Part shown: positions 33,581 to 46,100 of the stretch, piece after piece
Layout: every line of letters begins with the position of its first letter
Numbering within the stretch: the stretch's first letter is position 1
From: Kalmusia sp. IMI 367209
Taxonomy: Eukaryota > Ascomycota > Dothideomycetes > Pleosporales > Didymosphaeriaceae
Reading direction: 5' to 3'
Assembly (NCBI GenBank): GCA_027946365.1
Contig: JAPEUQ010000004.1
Coordinates: forward strand, 2,976,001 to 3,040,000
Length of the DNA: 64,000 bases
Notes under the pieces: generated by a model
Told to the model about the DNA's origin: nothing
The model's input: only the letters and a program-made list of their open reading frames with translations
Database searches by the model: none
Position numbers and translations under genes: made by a program

Positions 33581-35809
33581 TTAGATACTTGGGAATGACA
33601 AACGAGCGAGCAAGAAGGAAAGGCATGCGACGCAAATTAACCATAACAATAGCACCGTTCTACTCCCAGTTAAAGACAAGAATTGTATCCATCTATGCCA
33701 TGTCCGTTCAGTAGAAGTCGATTTTGTGATCGCACATGGTGACTCTTCTTGCTCTGTAGACAGACACAGACGTTGCATAGCATGATTCTTTTCTATATAA
33801 CCGAGTATATCTTCTGAATGATATTGGATCGCAGTCTGGTACGGAGTGTGGTTATCGTAGTCCACCGAGGATAACTGATGCCAAGCTCCAAGGTCAAGCA
33901 ACCGTTTAAAAGCAGCCAAGTTATCTTTCTTTACCGCGTGGTGGAGCACCGTGCATCCAGAATTGTCTTTCGCATTGATGTCGAATCTGAAATCGATGAG
34001 TAGGTCTATCAAATGAATGCGGCTACTTTCGGTAGCATAATGCAGCAGTGATATTCCCTGCCAATCGGGTATCGACAGTGTCTTCGCATTCGGACGTGCG
34101 AGGAAGAATCGGATGAGATCGATATTCCCTCTTCGTGCGGCTAGATGTAGCATGGACCGACCAAAAGCATCTTTCAAGTCCAAGCAGGAATGTTGAGCTT
34201 TCATTTGGGTTGATCGAACACTTGTTGACTCTACTCGTCGGATCTGTGATACTGTAGATCTACTGCTCCAGCAAAGGAAGTGTACGAAAGTCATTCCATC
34301 ATCATCTTGTGCCCAAGGATCCAGGTCTTCGTAATGATCATGCAAGACTTGTTGGCTGATTGGATTGTAGTATGTGTGGAGAGCGGTTCGCCCTCCAACA
34401 TCTTGGCAGTACGGGTCGGCACCGCTTGCAAGCAGTATTCTTGCACATTCATAGTCTTGGCCCCTCTGGATACATGTATGTAACGGCGTCCTTCAGTGGT
34501 TATTAGTCAATGTATACATCCTACCAAGAAGCATTTTGCATACTCGCCAAAGTCATTGGCTGCATTCACAGCAACACCTTCATTTAGCAGAAAAGATACG
34601 ATTTCGTGCTGTCCATGTTGCACAGCGACCTAAAAGAACGTAAGTTTCGAGGTGGCAATACTCAATGGATACTGACATGTAGTAAAGTGTTCCCGTGCGT
34701 GGTTACATCGCTTAGGGTAATCGTCCCCGACATTAAGTACTGTCTCAGAGATAAAACGTCGCCACTTCGAATTGCATGATAGCTGGGACTATCTAAATGT
34801 ACGAGACGAGGACAACGTAATTGGATCCGGAAGTCGATTGCGAGAGACACACTGGGGTCCCACCAAAATGTGATCAGGATGGATAGTTTTCTCGTAATCC
34901 AATGCAAGCCTTGCGCTGACAGATATATACCGAAGCCTTGCGGTGCTCCTGCTGTGCGGTATTGCCTTCGCCCGGTGGTGGACCATTTCTCAATGATTAT
35001 AGGCCCCACACCAACTTCCGTGACGAGTTTACTTGTCCTTTGTCGGCGGATATAGGTTCCTTTGACGCCTTTGGGCTGTATGGTAGCGCTCACTTGCTGG
35101 ATCAATCGTTGAAGCTGCGCGTCTGTGATTAGGTTCGCTGATCTTCCTGTAATACTGTGCACTTCGCCTCCTGCTTTTTGCAAGATTGAAGAATTCTTAA
35201 TGCGCAGAACAGGTATAGTAGGGGAAATGTCCGTTTTTGTACTGGTAGTAGTGTGTGCATTTTGTTGTTTAGGCTGAGCGACGTGAAGGGTAGAAACATG
35301 CCCCTCAATGCTCGTGAGCAAGGATCTGTTGTTTAAAGTCGGTATATATCACTGGCGCTATGATCTCGAGAAATAATAACTTACATCTGAGATATTGCGA
35401 CGGCTTGCGAAAAGATCATGTTCCAGTGCTCGAGATTCTCAAAGAATTTTCGCAGCTGTCGATCAAAAAGAAGCCATCGGAAGCTTTGCCATAACCGCTG
35501 TTTGCCATGCCCCGTACCTAACGAGGCAGACCTGGCTTCAACGTTCTTATGTATTGAAGCAATGTCTGCATTGAAACGTGCGATTTCGTCCAAAACGATC
35601 GCGCTCAGTCGGAATTGTGCTGGAATCTCGGAGTAAATCTGGACTAAACAAGCGAAACTGTGGCAGAGGCATGCTAGTTTCTGATTGTGTTTTCTTATTT
35701 CCTGCGGTGCATCCACGATATTGAGAATGAGAGAATGAAGGAATTTGCAGGAGCCGCCTGCAGCCCCAAGCAAGGTGAGAATGCTCGCTGACACAGATAT
35801 TGGGTCCAT
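33581..35809 (-). CDS. Fungal_N / ankyrin-repeat protein with C-terminal membrane anchor
   Basis: Four exons (35385-35809, 34677-35325, 34544-34629, 33581-34490) give 689 aa. The N-terminus (MDPISVSASILTLLGAAGGS, then a helical bundle to about 140) matches the Fungal_N domain found at the start of many fungal STAND/NLR proteins. A middle region of about 200 residues has a conserved-looking SATIQPKGVKGTYIRRQ and WITRKLSILITFWW. Ankyrin repeats follow (HGNTLLHVAVQHGQHEIVS, GETPLHTCIQRGQDYECA, GRSMLHLAARRGNIDLIR, GCTVLHHAVKKDNLAAFK). A single hydrophobic helix (VLLLWLICVACLSFLLARL) ends the protein. There is no NTPase domain, so it is not a complete NLR. Introns of 59, 47 and 53 bp restore continuous ankyrin repeats. 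Confidence 0.82.
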
Positions 35810-36416
35810 AATGATGTGAGCGGAATGCGATGGAGAAGAGACGAGATATGCACGGATTTGACGAGGCCGGCGCCTAGCAATCTTCTTGAGGTAGGTAGTT
35901 ATGGCTACCTACCTACGTATCACAAGGCATGTCAAGCGCAGAAGCTTAGAGGCACAAAATTCGAGTTGCAGATTTTTCTATATGCTCTTGATAGTCGCAG
36001 GAAGTCAAATTAGTTGCAAAGGTAATAAGCAAGTTCACAGCATGTAATGTCCTTCGCCTGCTTGCCAATACTTCGAGGCGCTTTAATGAAGGCTGTGCCA
36101 ATTCAAGGCAGCAATGCAGATGGAGGGTTGACGAATCAATGGATTGGTTCTCTACTGCAAGGCTGAGTTATGAGACGCATCCACACCGGATTATATATTT
36201 GACTAGGTCAGCCTCGCACTCAAAAAGCAATATTTAAATCGCTGCGTTGTAAGTTTGTGAAGCACGGAGCTATTGCGCATCCACGGCATATCACCCCTGC
36301 CTAGAAGGACTGACCCTCGGCGCGTGTTCGTAGGTAGTTGACCCGTTCTTGCAGCTGTATGCTTTTGGATGTTAACTCGAGACAGGCACCCGTGTCTTAA
36401 AATTTCTACTGCGAGA
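35810..36416. other. Intergenic, no supported gene
   Basis: Upstream flank of the ankyrin gene. It is partly AT-rich and contains an imperfect tandem of GGTAGGTAG/CTACCTACC-like sequence near 35891-35915. No coding frame is supported. Confidence 0.5.
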
Positions 36417-36674
36417 ATGGGTCGACCGACTGCACCGGATGGGGATGTGAGTTTGAGCAAGTATCCAAATAAATCGAGTGTATGGGTTTATCGTATCGGT
36501 ATGTTACGATCTCTTGAGGGTGTGAAGTGCATTTTAATGAACGTTTTGAAAGGTATCGGTTGGGAAGCGGGTGAAGTCAAGGGCAAGGCTGGAACGAGCG
36601 AAAAGCGTTACCTTGTGGATGTGGATGGAGAACAAAAAACGTTCGACGCAGGGGACATCAGAGTGCGGAAATAG
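36417..36674 (+). CDS. Small basic/acidic protein, possibly SH3/Tudor-like
   Basis: If an in-frame 54 bp intron (36499-36552, GTATGT...AAAG) is removed, 67 residues remain. They start MGRPTAPDGDVSLSKYPNKS and end ...KTFDAGDIRVRK. The pattern VWVYRIGIGWEAGEV...RYLVDVDGEQKTF resembles a small beta-barrel of the SH3/Tudor/chromo-barrel type (aromatic-rich, with a final DI). No family is assigned. Because the intron is in frame, both spliced and retained forms would be open. Confidence 0.4.
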   Translation: MGRPTAPDGDVSLSKYPNKSSVWVYRIGMLRSLEGVKCILMNVLKGIGWEAGEVKGKAGTSEKRYLVDVDGEQKTFDAGDIRVRK

Positions 36675-37216
36675 TGGCACAGCAAGCATGTAGCCGTGGT
36701 AGCGGCGAGATAGGGCATGGGCAGAATTACATAATAAAACACGTGTTGCATCTCATCAAAGCGGTCCAACTAGGAGCCCCTCCTGTTCCCCTTCATTGTT
36801 ACAAGCGTTCGAAGCTCCCAACCTTCAGCTCAATATCTTTTCCTAGACCTCTATTGCTTGATCATGAAGCCGAATCGACATCAGCCTCGTGCTGCGACAA
36901 GCTGGTTGTGCTTGCCTCGCCGGCGCACTGATGCAAGAGTTACCACCTGACAGCCTCTTTCTCCGTCCTGTGAGCTGGACCGACCCCAGCTGACAGCCTC
37001 TCCCTCCGCCTCGTTCCGACCTTGGGGGCAGTGCAAAATACGAGCTCAATCCCACAAGCGTCCTAGTGCTCCTCTACCCCTGCTCTTAAACCAAAATGCA
37101 AGCTCCCGCGTTGCGGGGCGCTAGTGGGCAGCTTCGCTGGGCCGTCATCAGCGCGGCAGAGCAGTTTGTTGATCGACTACCAACACCTCCACCATCCTCA
37201 ACGTTGTGCGGTAGCT
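36675..37216. other. Intergenic / probable 5' region
   Basis: Probable promoter and leader of the gene starting at 37217. An upstream in-frame ATG at 37124 would extend that protein by 31 residues, but the MSGDDYYYH start looks more natural. Confidence 0.4.
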
Positions 37217-38175
37217 ATGTCTGGTGACGACTACTATTACCACTCGCGAGGCCGATACCCTCCAGCAACTCCTGGTATGTATCCCAAGAACCCCAGCAGC
37301 TATATTCGACAATCCGAGACGGTGCTTCATGGCCAGCCTCGCTACCAATCTCCCTCGCCTGAACGCCAGCGATATACCGCAGCGCAGAGCCAGCGAAGCT
37401 ACCAGCAAGGAACTATGCGCAATGCGTAAGTCAGCACTCGATTGTGCGACTGTTCTAGTGTGTGAAAGTGTCGCAGGCTGACTCTTTAGTCCGCTCAATA
37501 TCCCCGCGGTGATACCCTCCAGCGTCCTCGAGGAACCGAACTCGCTAGTTCACGCCCCGAATAGACACTATGCCTCTTCTGCCTACGCTTCTCCTGCCTA
37601 CGCTTCTCCTGCCTACGCACCACCAGTCTATTCATCTTCCGCTTCAGCTGTGTATCATCGGCCGCTGCCTGGTAGCAACCGTGGCGCAATAGACCCATAC
37701 GGAAAACCAATTCACACGCATGAGGATCGCACATCCTCCAACGCGCCGACGCATGATATACAGCCTACCCAAACTGAACAATCTACGAGTCAGCCTGAGC
37801 ATACTCGAGTGGCAGCCATCGAAATTTATGCGCTGCCACCAACAGCGCTACAAAGTACGCATAAAGGCAAAGAGGACCAAAGGATGGCGAAAGGACGATA
37901 CCCCGAAGAGAGCACCGAAGAATCTGATAGCAGCGAAGGCGAAGCAATCACATGGGACGACCACGCTCTTCGCTCAATGTCTATCTCAAGTACGGATTCT
38001 TATTACTCGCGCGCTCCACAACCACTTGAGTCCAGCAATCCAGCGTCTAGTTCACGTGAGTTTCTCCTATAACTCTCCAATTATTTACGAACAAAATGGT
38101 CTGACTTTTACAGCGTTTGATCCTCCAGATCCACCTGGAGGGTTCTCTTTTCCTAACGTCTTTCGTCGTCGATGA
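37217..38175 (+). CDS. Hypothetical low-complexity protein
   Basis: Three exons (37217-37425, 37490-38055, 38114-38175) give 278 aa. The protein is rich in Tyr, Ser, Pro and Gln. It contains three tandem AYASP units from a 15-bp DNA repeat, an acidic Ser/Glu stretch (EESTEESDSSEGEAITWDD), and a short hydrophobic-aromatic C-terminal tail (FDPPDPPGGFSFPN) that may be a conserved motif. There is no membrane segment or signal peptide. The introns (64 and 58 bp) have good donors, and the last exon is only reached by splicing. Function unknown. Confidence 0.6.
37574..37619 (+). repeat. Three-copy 15-bp tandem repeat in coding sequence
   Basis: Unit approximately TCTCCTGCCTACGCT, three adjacent near-identical copies, encoding Ala-Tyr-Ala-Ser-Pro. 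Being a multiple of 3, copy number can vary without a frameshift. Confidence 0.75.
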
Positions 38176-38373
38176 CCAAGATTATCTCCCAACAGGCATG
38201 TACAATACGCGCTTTAGGAAGAGGAAAGCCCGGCCATACGCATTCAAACCTTAACGAATTACGAACTATGAACTACACCTCACGAATGCATTCACGTCAG
38301 GCGCTGGGGCTCTAGTACTTGCATAGGGTCTGATCTTGGCATTAATTAATTCAGAGATCAAAAGGAGATTTTT

Positions 38374-41300
38374 TTATGAGATACCAAGAAACTGCCGACT
38401 ACCAGGAACATTTAGTATAATAATGACAAGCATTTGAATAGCCTGTACTGCCCGAATTCCAATACCATACCTATACCATGCCGACGGCATAAATAAAGGT
38501 GCACTGAGGGCCACAAGGGAGAGAATGAGTCTCCCGATTCGACTTTGCGATACGAGCTCATCGGTGACAATGGGCGGTAGATCGAACTCCCTTTGCAATT
38601 TGTGGGCCTCATCCCTTCGCCCTACTTTCACGTATGCTTTTTCGAGAATACGGGCGCAACTGCGGGTTTGTGCGCTTTCCTTTCCAAAACGCGTTTTGCA
38701 TGCGGTGATGATGCGCTTGAGAGTATCAATTTCATCATGAATATCATGCCCTTTGCGTTCGATGCGCACTTGCACTAGCTTGCGCTCTGCTTCCAGCACG
38801 CGATTCTCACTCGCAATCGATTCTTCACGTAGGTTTTCAATATGCTGTTCCAGCATCTTTTCCGTCTTTTGTAGGAGCTCGTCAGCATCTACCAGCAACC
38901 TCGCTAAATGGAGATTGACATCCGCTATGTTGCTTTCGATGTCTACCAAGAATTCCTTTTCTGCTGGGAGCCACTGTTTCGATGCTTCTCGAGCGTCCGA
39001 AAGAGCTCTATTCGCGGCTATCCAGTCGCCACGGGCCTGCCATCGTGACCATGGCCACCCGGTTTTGACATGTTCATTGCCCGCAGCTAAACACAAGAGG
39101 CCTTCGTATTGCTTACGCCGGATACCGATATGTTTTGCCTTCTTCCTTACACTCTCTTTGGTTTCAATCGAAGCTGGAAGCCTTTCTGGGCGTCGAAAGC
39201 GAAAAACCTTGCCCTTGAAATAAAACTCGAGGAGGTCGAGGTTTCTCAGCTCTTCACGCGCTGCAGCAAAGCGACCAGTCTCCCAATACAATCGTACTAG
39301 ATCGAGTCGAAGCTCCCATAATAACATCTCCCGCTTTGCATGGTCATCACTTGGGAACTGAAGATTGAGTTGTTCCAATGATTCCAGCCGGCCGCGTAAG
39401 AGACTTTTTGCTTGAACAAGATCTCCGTCAAACCCGCGGCGCGTATACGCGTCTGCCAAAGTCCTTCCTAGCCTGGTCTTTGCAATAACTTTCACCATAT
39501 CATTTTTATTACTCCCACTCATCATGTTTAAACGTGTGTCGCCATTTGCATAGCTTATTTTTGGTTGTTCTTCGGAATGTGCCCAGGCAAATTCGAGCAC
39601 CTTTACTGCTTCTTGTGGCCGTCCTTCATCCATGTAGACTCGGGAAAACGTCTCCACACATTCAAGGGCTCTGGCAGGGAAATTGAAGTCTGGTATCCGT
39701 CCTGCTCGTGGAGTTCGAATGAACTCAACAAAACGAGCAAAATGCGGCATGAAAGGTACCTTCAACTCAAAGGATGATCTATACAGAGGGAGAACTTTAT
39801 CACCGAGCTCATATTCCCTCTTTTTCTCGTCGTAACGTTTGTACAGGGCACCAAGGGCGGTCGTCAAGCAGTCCATAAGTCCTTTCTCTTTGTTCGTTTT
39901 GTTCGTCTCTCGTATCCACGCTATGACCCCATCTTGTACAAACTTGTGCATCCGGAACGAATCCTGGCCAATTCTTTCAATGAATGCGCAATTAACGAGA
40001 TTGGCGAGTCTTGTATCCAAGGCTGCATGATCCTCGTAATTCGCTTGAATCAGCTTCAACCCAATCTTGTCTTTGCTCAAACATGCTAAAAAACACAATA
40101 AGTTCATTTCCGGCATGTGCTTCCGCTTTTTGTTCGATTGGTGCGTGAGTGGACGCAAAAAATACTTCATAAACTTCATGTGTTGCGACTCGCCAAATTG
40201 GGCGATCTGTCGAAAACCATAGCTTTTGAGATCTTTTCGCATATTCCAGTTCAGCTTTTGCTTTCTATTCATATATGTTGCCGCCATCTTTATCACCAGT
40301 GGAAGCCATAGGGTCTTCAGGAGCTCGTAGGTCCCTTCCAGGTCCTCGTCATCGAATTCGGGCTTCAGATGCAACCGAAAAATGTTCAGCGATACCTCTA
40401 GCTCTGGTGGTTTGATTTCTCGGCATTTCCAGTCGCATATCGCTCCAAGACATTCGCGATCCCTCGCTGTCACAAGTATTTGACCACTTCCTGAAACTGG
40501 GAGAAGTGGTTCAATATCCTCTGCTACTTGACTCGAGTCTAAACCATCGAGGACCATTATCCAAGGACCGTTGGATTTGTCCTCTAGCCACTTTTTGACC
40601 TCGTTGTAGATGAACATGCGATCAAGCAGGCGGCTATTGTCCCATTGAAGGACTTCACCAATCTCTTCGTAAGAATTTTCCAGGCTACGTTTGCTATCTG
40701 CATTCACCCAGAAAGTATGTTTTCTCTCCTCTGTTATCTTTGTGACTTTGAATTGATAGGCATAGTGTAAAGCAAGGTGCGATTTACTATATCTAGTATC
40801 AGAAGGATTGGTAAACTCTTGACTCTACACAATACGTACCCGACACCACCCAGCCCATACAAGCCAACGGATGGAGCATTCGCAAACTCATTCTCTATCC
40901 ACTGATTCTCTTTCTGACGTCCGTATGATATTTTTCTGTCTTCTGGCATTTCGAGGTTAGAGAACGGCTCTGCTAATCTGTATGAAAGTCTTCGCGAATC
41001 TTTGGTCGAACCCGGAATACGGTCTGACCAATTTCCTTTGATCAACAAATCAAGAAACTCATCAGGTCTACGCTTGTTTCTTGCTCGGACAAGAGGATTG
41101 TGCGTTGTTGATATCCGGTTTATGTGTTTCCTTGACGATTGGACTATACCTCGAAACCGTTGTATGACTTCCCTCCAGGCTTCCGTTGTTTCCGGGACTT
41201 TCATGAGTATGACGAGGTCTATTTCAATCTCCCAAGCAAAGATTCTTCGAGCTGGATCTTCTCGGAGCATCTCTCCAATCAATTCGAGAACCTCTCCAAA

Positions 41301-42725
41301 TCTTCTACTATCATCCTTGGCGAGTGTTTCGATCCATTTTTCAACCTTCTCCATGTTGTCACAGTAGATGACACCTGGACTTCCACTACTTGTTAGGCTA
41401 TTGGCAGGGATAATATGCTCCTCCAAAGCTTTCAATCCACCGTTACCCCAACCTTTCTTCCATAGCGTAGCTAGCTCAAGAAAGACACACCCGAGAGAGA
41501 ATATGTCGAACGATCGCCGTTTCTTCGTTCCGAATTTGTCATTGAAGTGCTCAGGTGGGGCATATTTGGGTGTGCCAAACCGAGTCGAAGTACCTGTCTC
41601 TTCGTGTGCATTTTTCAAGTTCCCACCGCCGAAATCACAGATCTTCCACACCACTCTGTAGCCCTCTCGAAAGCGGACAATGTTCGCAGGTTTGATGTCA
41701 TGATGGTATCCAATCTGCTTGTTCTTATCTTGGCTGTGTATGAAAGCGAGTCCAGAGGTGATGCTTAGCATAAGATCGTATATGTACTCTTGGCGCTGAA
41801 CATCTGTCTGGAATTCCTCCGATTCATATGTCATCCACTCCTTCAGATTCAGGTCGGCTAGTGGCATGATCATATACATATATTCTTCCTGGTCCTTTTC
41901 GGTCCTGGCCTCAAAATTTCCTGCAGAGAAGCTTGCGAGCAAAGGCATGATATTCTCGTGCTGGCGAGCGCGCAGAGTGTTGACCTCTTTTATCAGTCTA
42001 TCAAACCCGAAACCTCTCTTCGGCTCACACCGAATGCTTTTAAAGACCAAGGGTGTATGCTATCAAACTCAGCGCTAGGGTTCCTCAAAGAGCATTGAAT
42101 AGTTGCGCATGTGGTTTATACTTGCCTGATCAAATCCGTCAATAAACTCCAGATGACCTTCTGCGATTTTGACTTTATAAACCGTGCCATAGCTCCCGTG
42201 GTTGATACCCTCTGGCCTGTCTTCGAAAGGGAAAATGAAGTCTTTGACGGGAAAGCGTTGGTGGGTATGGCTCACGAGGCGAGGAGGTATGATCCACTGT
42301 GTCCGAATGAGACTATCCCTGACATCCTTCATTGAGTCCTGGGGGTCCCACGGAAACAATTCTGGATCGTAGGGCCTTGAGCTCAATAGAGGCGTAGAGA
42401 ACAGCACATCGTCACTGAGTTCTTCGCTATAGTCTCTTATCTTCCTGATAGCGTCTGTTCGGTCGGTATAAAGGAGCAGAGCGAATGTCTTTTTGAAGCG
42501 CTTGGATATGACAGTGCTTAAATCATCAAGAGCGCGATCATTCATGTCTCGATGACAGGAGTTTTCCTGCAATAGGATTTTGATGCTATGGCTTTGCAAT
42601 GCCTGATCCAGAAAGTGGTAGTCTACGAACGCTCCTCGTAACCGCAGTTGGTTAGCCTCCTTTCTTGAGGCCATTCGTTCATGGAGCTTTTTTTTGATTT
42701 CGTTCTGTCGAGGCTTTTTGTTCAT
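38374..42725 (-). CDS. Protein kinase / NB-ARC / TPR-like receptor with C-terminal membrane helices
   Basis: Three exons (42126-42725, 40840-42059, 38374-40786) give 1410 aa. Residues 1-165 form a helical N-terminal region usual in fungal accessory kinases. The kinase domain (about 175-490) has the Gly loop GSYGTVY, the Lys in VFKSIR, the catalytic loop HHDIKPANI (Asp about 321, His for the usual Arg), DFG (342-344) and YAPPE. NB-ARC follows with P-loop GLYGLGGVGKSHLALHYA (about 600-615), Walker B WIMVLDGLD and GQILVTARD. After it come a helical repeat (TPR-like) region and two hydrophobic C-terminal helices around LILSLVALSAPLFMP and VQAIQMLVIIILNV. The first intron appears to be GC-AG (donor GCAAGT); the second splits the P-loop codon for Gly-Lys. 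The fusion suggests a receptor that signals through its own kinase. Confidence 0.85.
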
Positions 42726-45700
42726 GGAGTATCGCAGGTGGAACAGATGTTGATGCTTTCAGCCGAGGATTTGAGAGAGAGAGCGCGAGACAGCCTGTGA
42801 TGCGGATAAATGCATATACCGTATCTCGGGATAAATATCAAATTTGAATCTAGAGATAAGAAGTTCAGGTTCAGTATATAGTTCTTTTGAGCGTCGTGGG
42901 TCCTATTGTTGCCGAGGATATTGTGTAAAAACGGAGAAGATTCGAGAATGTGGAAGGCTGAGATGTTTTGACGTCGTTTACTTATCTGTGCCCCACTTTT
43001 AGATTTCAACGCCTTCGCAAATGTGTCAGGTGCCGTATTTGGTGCGTCCCCGGTCAGAAAAGTATTGTGGCGGCCAAAGGAAGACGAATGCCACCCCTCG
43101 GTTGAGGCCGCGGATGCCGCCCCCAGCCTTGTCCGTCGGCTCGAGAGATTGCACCATGCAAGAACCACTGTGTCGCGAGTGGAGTTACGGCCAGCTCTCC
43201 ATCAACGAGAAAATCTTAGATCGTTGAAATATACCCACGAGGTTTTGTAGTATAGCCCATCTTCTTAGCCTAGGTAGTGGGATAAGGTGGTCGCGGTGTT
43301 CGTAAGAGAAGTGGGTGAGACGAAAAGGCTGAAGAAGCAAGTCCTGATTTCCGGCTCAGCCTCCTTGAGTCAGCCACATATTATTCGTGAGCCTATCATA
43401 ATGCCTGCAGCTGCAGCCCCAACAGCCACGCGTAGCATCTAGCATGAATAACGATCTCGTCTCGCTTGCTCGCCATCTTGTACTATCCTAATGTTCTAAT
43501 TTCGCTGTTGATCTTCTCGTGTAATAATGTGTAATGCTATTCGAAGGGTGTTTCGTGTGAAAGCTCTCCGCAATGTGCTTTGAATGTATGAAACACTCAT
43601 GTGCACATAATCTACGGCGGTCTATGGTCATCATCTTCCGGATCTGTTAATAACTTCCTTGTTCGCGATCAATTTGAGGTTTGAAAATCAGTATAGCCAT
43701 GAAAGTGAAAGGAATTGTAAAAAAGAGGAGTAGTGCTCATAATAAATCTTATACATATCTACTGAGCCAAGCCACACCACCAGGTGTTGATAACGATACT
43801 TGCGTTTTGCTTCTCGTTGCTAGGCACTTGATGTATTCTCATCATCTTTTAAGGGATAGTCGTAACGAATATCTAATCATTGTTGAAGGGTTCTTCCTAT
43901 TGAAGAATTCAATAAGATCACCTATTGACCCCTCTGTTCCAACATCTGAAACTGACGGAGAGGTGCCGCCTATCACATCCTTTTGTGCCACTCGTCCGAA
44001 TACGTAATGGTGATCAATATCCAGAGCCCAGGTTCCGCACTTGGGCTCAGATAGTCTAGAATATCAACTAATAGCGTGCTCCACAATAGCCTATTTTACA
44101 TACGGCATGGAAAATACAGCTGTATTGAGTACATTGCAGAATACTTTGAGAATTGCCTCGGTCGTAGACTAGCATACCGCGAGAAGATTGGCGCGGACAG
44201 TTGCGTGAGAGGATCTGGGTGGAAAGTGTATGTTATCGACGGCAAGCTGATATAGATGCAGTCGGATTTGCACTGGTTTCGGGTGCTCAAACTCTGTTAG
44301 TAATGCCACTTCTTCTTTAGGTAACCCGACGGCTATCGATAACGGTGCTGTCATTTCGCAAGTTTTGTCCAGTAGCGACTAAAATTTAACAGTCATAAAA
44401 GTTTAAATGTGCTCACATCACTAGACTAATTAGCACGGTTCTTAGATGCTGATTCTAAATTCGTATGACGTTGTTCGAAGGTGAACACCTTCAACAGTGG
44501 CAATTAGAAGCGTAACTCCTCAACGTCTCGATCCTCTAATAAAAGAGCAATACAGACGCCTCTACTTTTAGCTCAGTTGTATAAGTTTCCACACGGCCTT
44601 CATTCCATCTCTGGCCGACAATGAAGGTCAAGAGAGTTGTGGAGCTCCCATAATCACCCCTACCCGAACCACGAATTCCACAAAAACCTTCACCCACAAT
44701 GATATTGGTGCCTGAAATTATGATAGTTGATATCAATTCGTAAGCATATTATAAAAGTATATTAATTCACTAGCTAAAAGTGGAACTTGCGCTACGTACT
44801 TTATCCTCGGGGCTCTTGTCGGTAACGTTCCGAACCTATTACCACTGGCTCACGACTCCGACCTTGCTGACTAATATGCTCTTGAGGAACTTTTCTTCGG
44901 CTGAGAGCATGTGATCCAATGAACCCTCGGTAATGCTTTTCAGCCATGGCCATCGAATGTCTATTAAATGTTTTATCATCTAGTACTTCGGTCCATCTAC
45001 GTATTAAGTGCTTCCATCCCATGATAAGAAAGCATTACTTGAGATTTATGGTCAGTCAAGATCTTATCATGAATTCAAGGCAGTAGCTAAACTCTGCCAT
45101 CTATGAAAGAGTTTCAATATGTATATACGAAAGCTGATGTTCATGAGTATATCTAAGTTATCTAGAAGGCTACCAGTTAAAAGTACGTAATACTGATACC
45201 ATGTTCCTAGAAAGAGAGGCAATATATCGTGAATACTCTTATCCTGCTTTAGACCCCTATAATTAGAAATTTGACAATGCATTATCTGTGATAGACCTAT
45301 TAGTGGAAGCATAAATGTAGGCAGCTATTGAAGAATTCGCCAAGACTATCTATGTTAATAATTACTCATTAATTATCTATCATTACTTAAGTAGATGAAA
45401 CTACTGTGCTAGAAAATGGTAAATGTTTGGAGAAGGGTACGTATAAACACTAAGTGACTGCAACCACCACTCTTTATCGCAGTATACTACTTTTCGTCGC
45501 CCGAATATACTATATACTGTCATTACTCTAGGCTCATTGATCTTCTCTTTAGTAAATTCAATTCCGGCTACGTAATCGAGAAAACGTACCACCCCGCCAG
45601 CACTGCAAGGCTGAAGGATATCGGCTCCAATTGGATGCCTTTTAAAGCCACAACATATCTACACCCCATGCCAAGGCCCAAACATAGGCTTTTTTCAAAG

Positions 45701-46100
45701 CCTTGAACCTATAGGAGGTGGTACGATAACATTTGCGGGTTGTGACTCGTATTCAGCTGAATTCTTACCCCTCTCGACGCAAGTCGAATCAACATGTTGT
45801 TTAGAGCATGACTTATGCCTATTGTAGGAAGTATTCTAGTAGAAGGGACTCATTGCATGCGAGTGTAGTAAATTGTCTGGTATAAAAGCTGAAAAAAGTA
45901 TTATGTTGTTGGAACCTAGGGATGGAACCATAGAAATATAGAGATGGATAGTATACTTGCCCTACGCCACGAGCCGAACTTGGAGTCACCTTCCGTACTA
46001 TCTTGTCTTATCTCTAGTCTCAGCCTTGCACATTTATAATGAAAACTCAGATGGCCGCCAGCCTAGTCTCCTCTTTGGAACCTTTCATCGGTCGATTCGT
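42726..46100. other. Long gene-poor block, AT-rich from about 43.4 kb
   Basis: The first few hundred bases are the promoter of the kinase receptor. From about 43.4 to 46.0 kb the DNA is AT-rich, with only short frames, for example 43681-44007 (+), 44801-45022 (-), 45067-45312 (-) and 45401-45592 (-). None has a recognisable domain. It is probably RIP-degraded repeat DNA, though no transposon hallmark can be read. Confidence 0.45.

Noticed and set aside
43400..46000. A transposon in the AT-rich block
   Set aside because: No transposase or reverse-transcriptase motif, terminal repeat or target-site duplication could be recognised; only composition suggests a degraded repeat.
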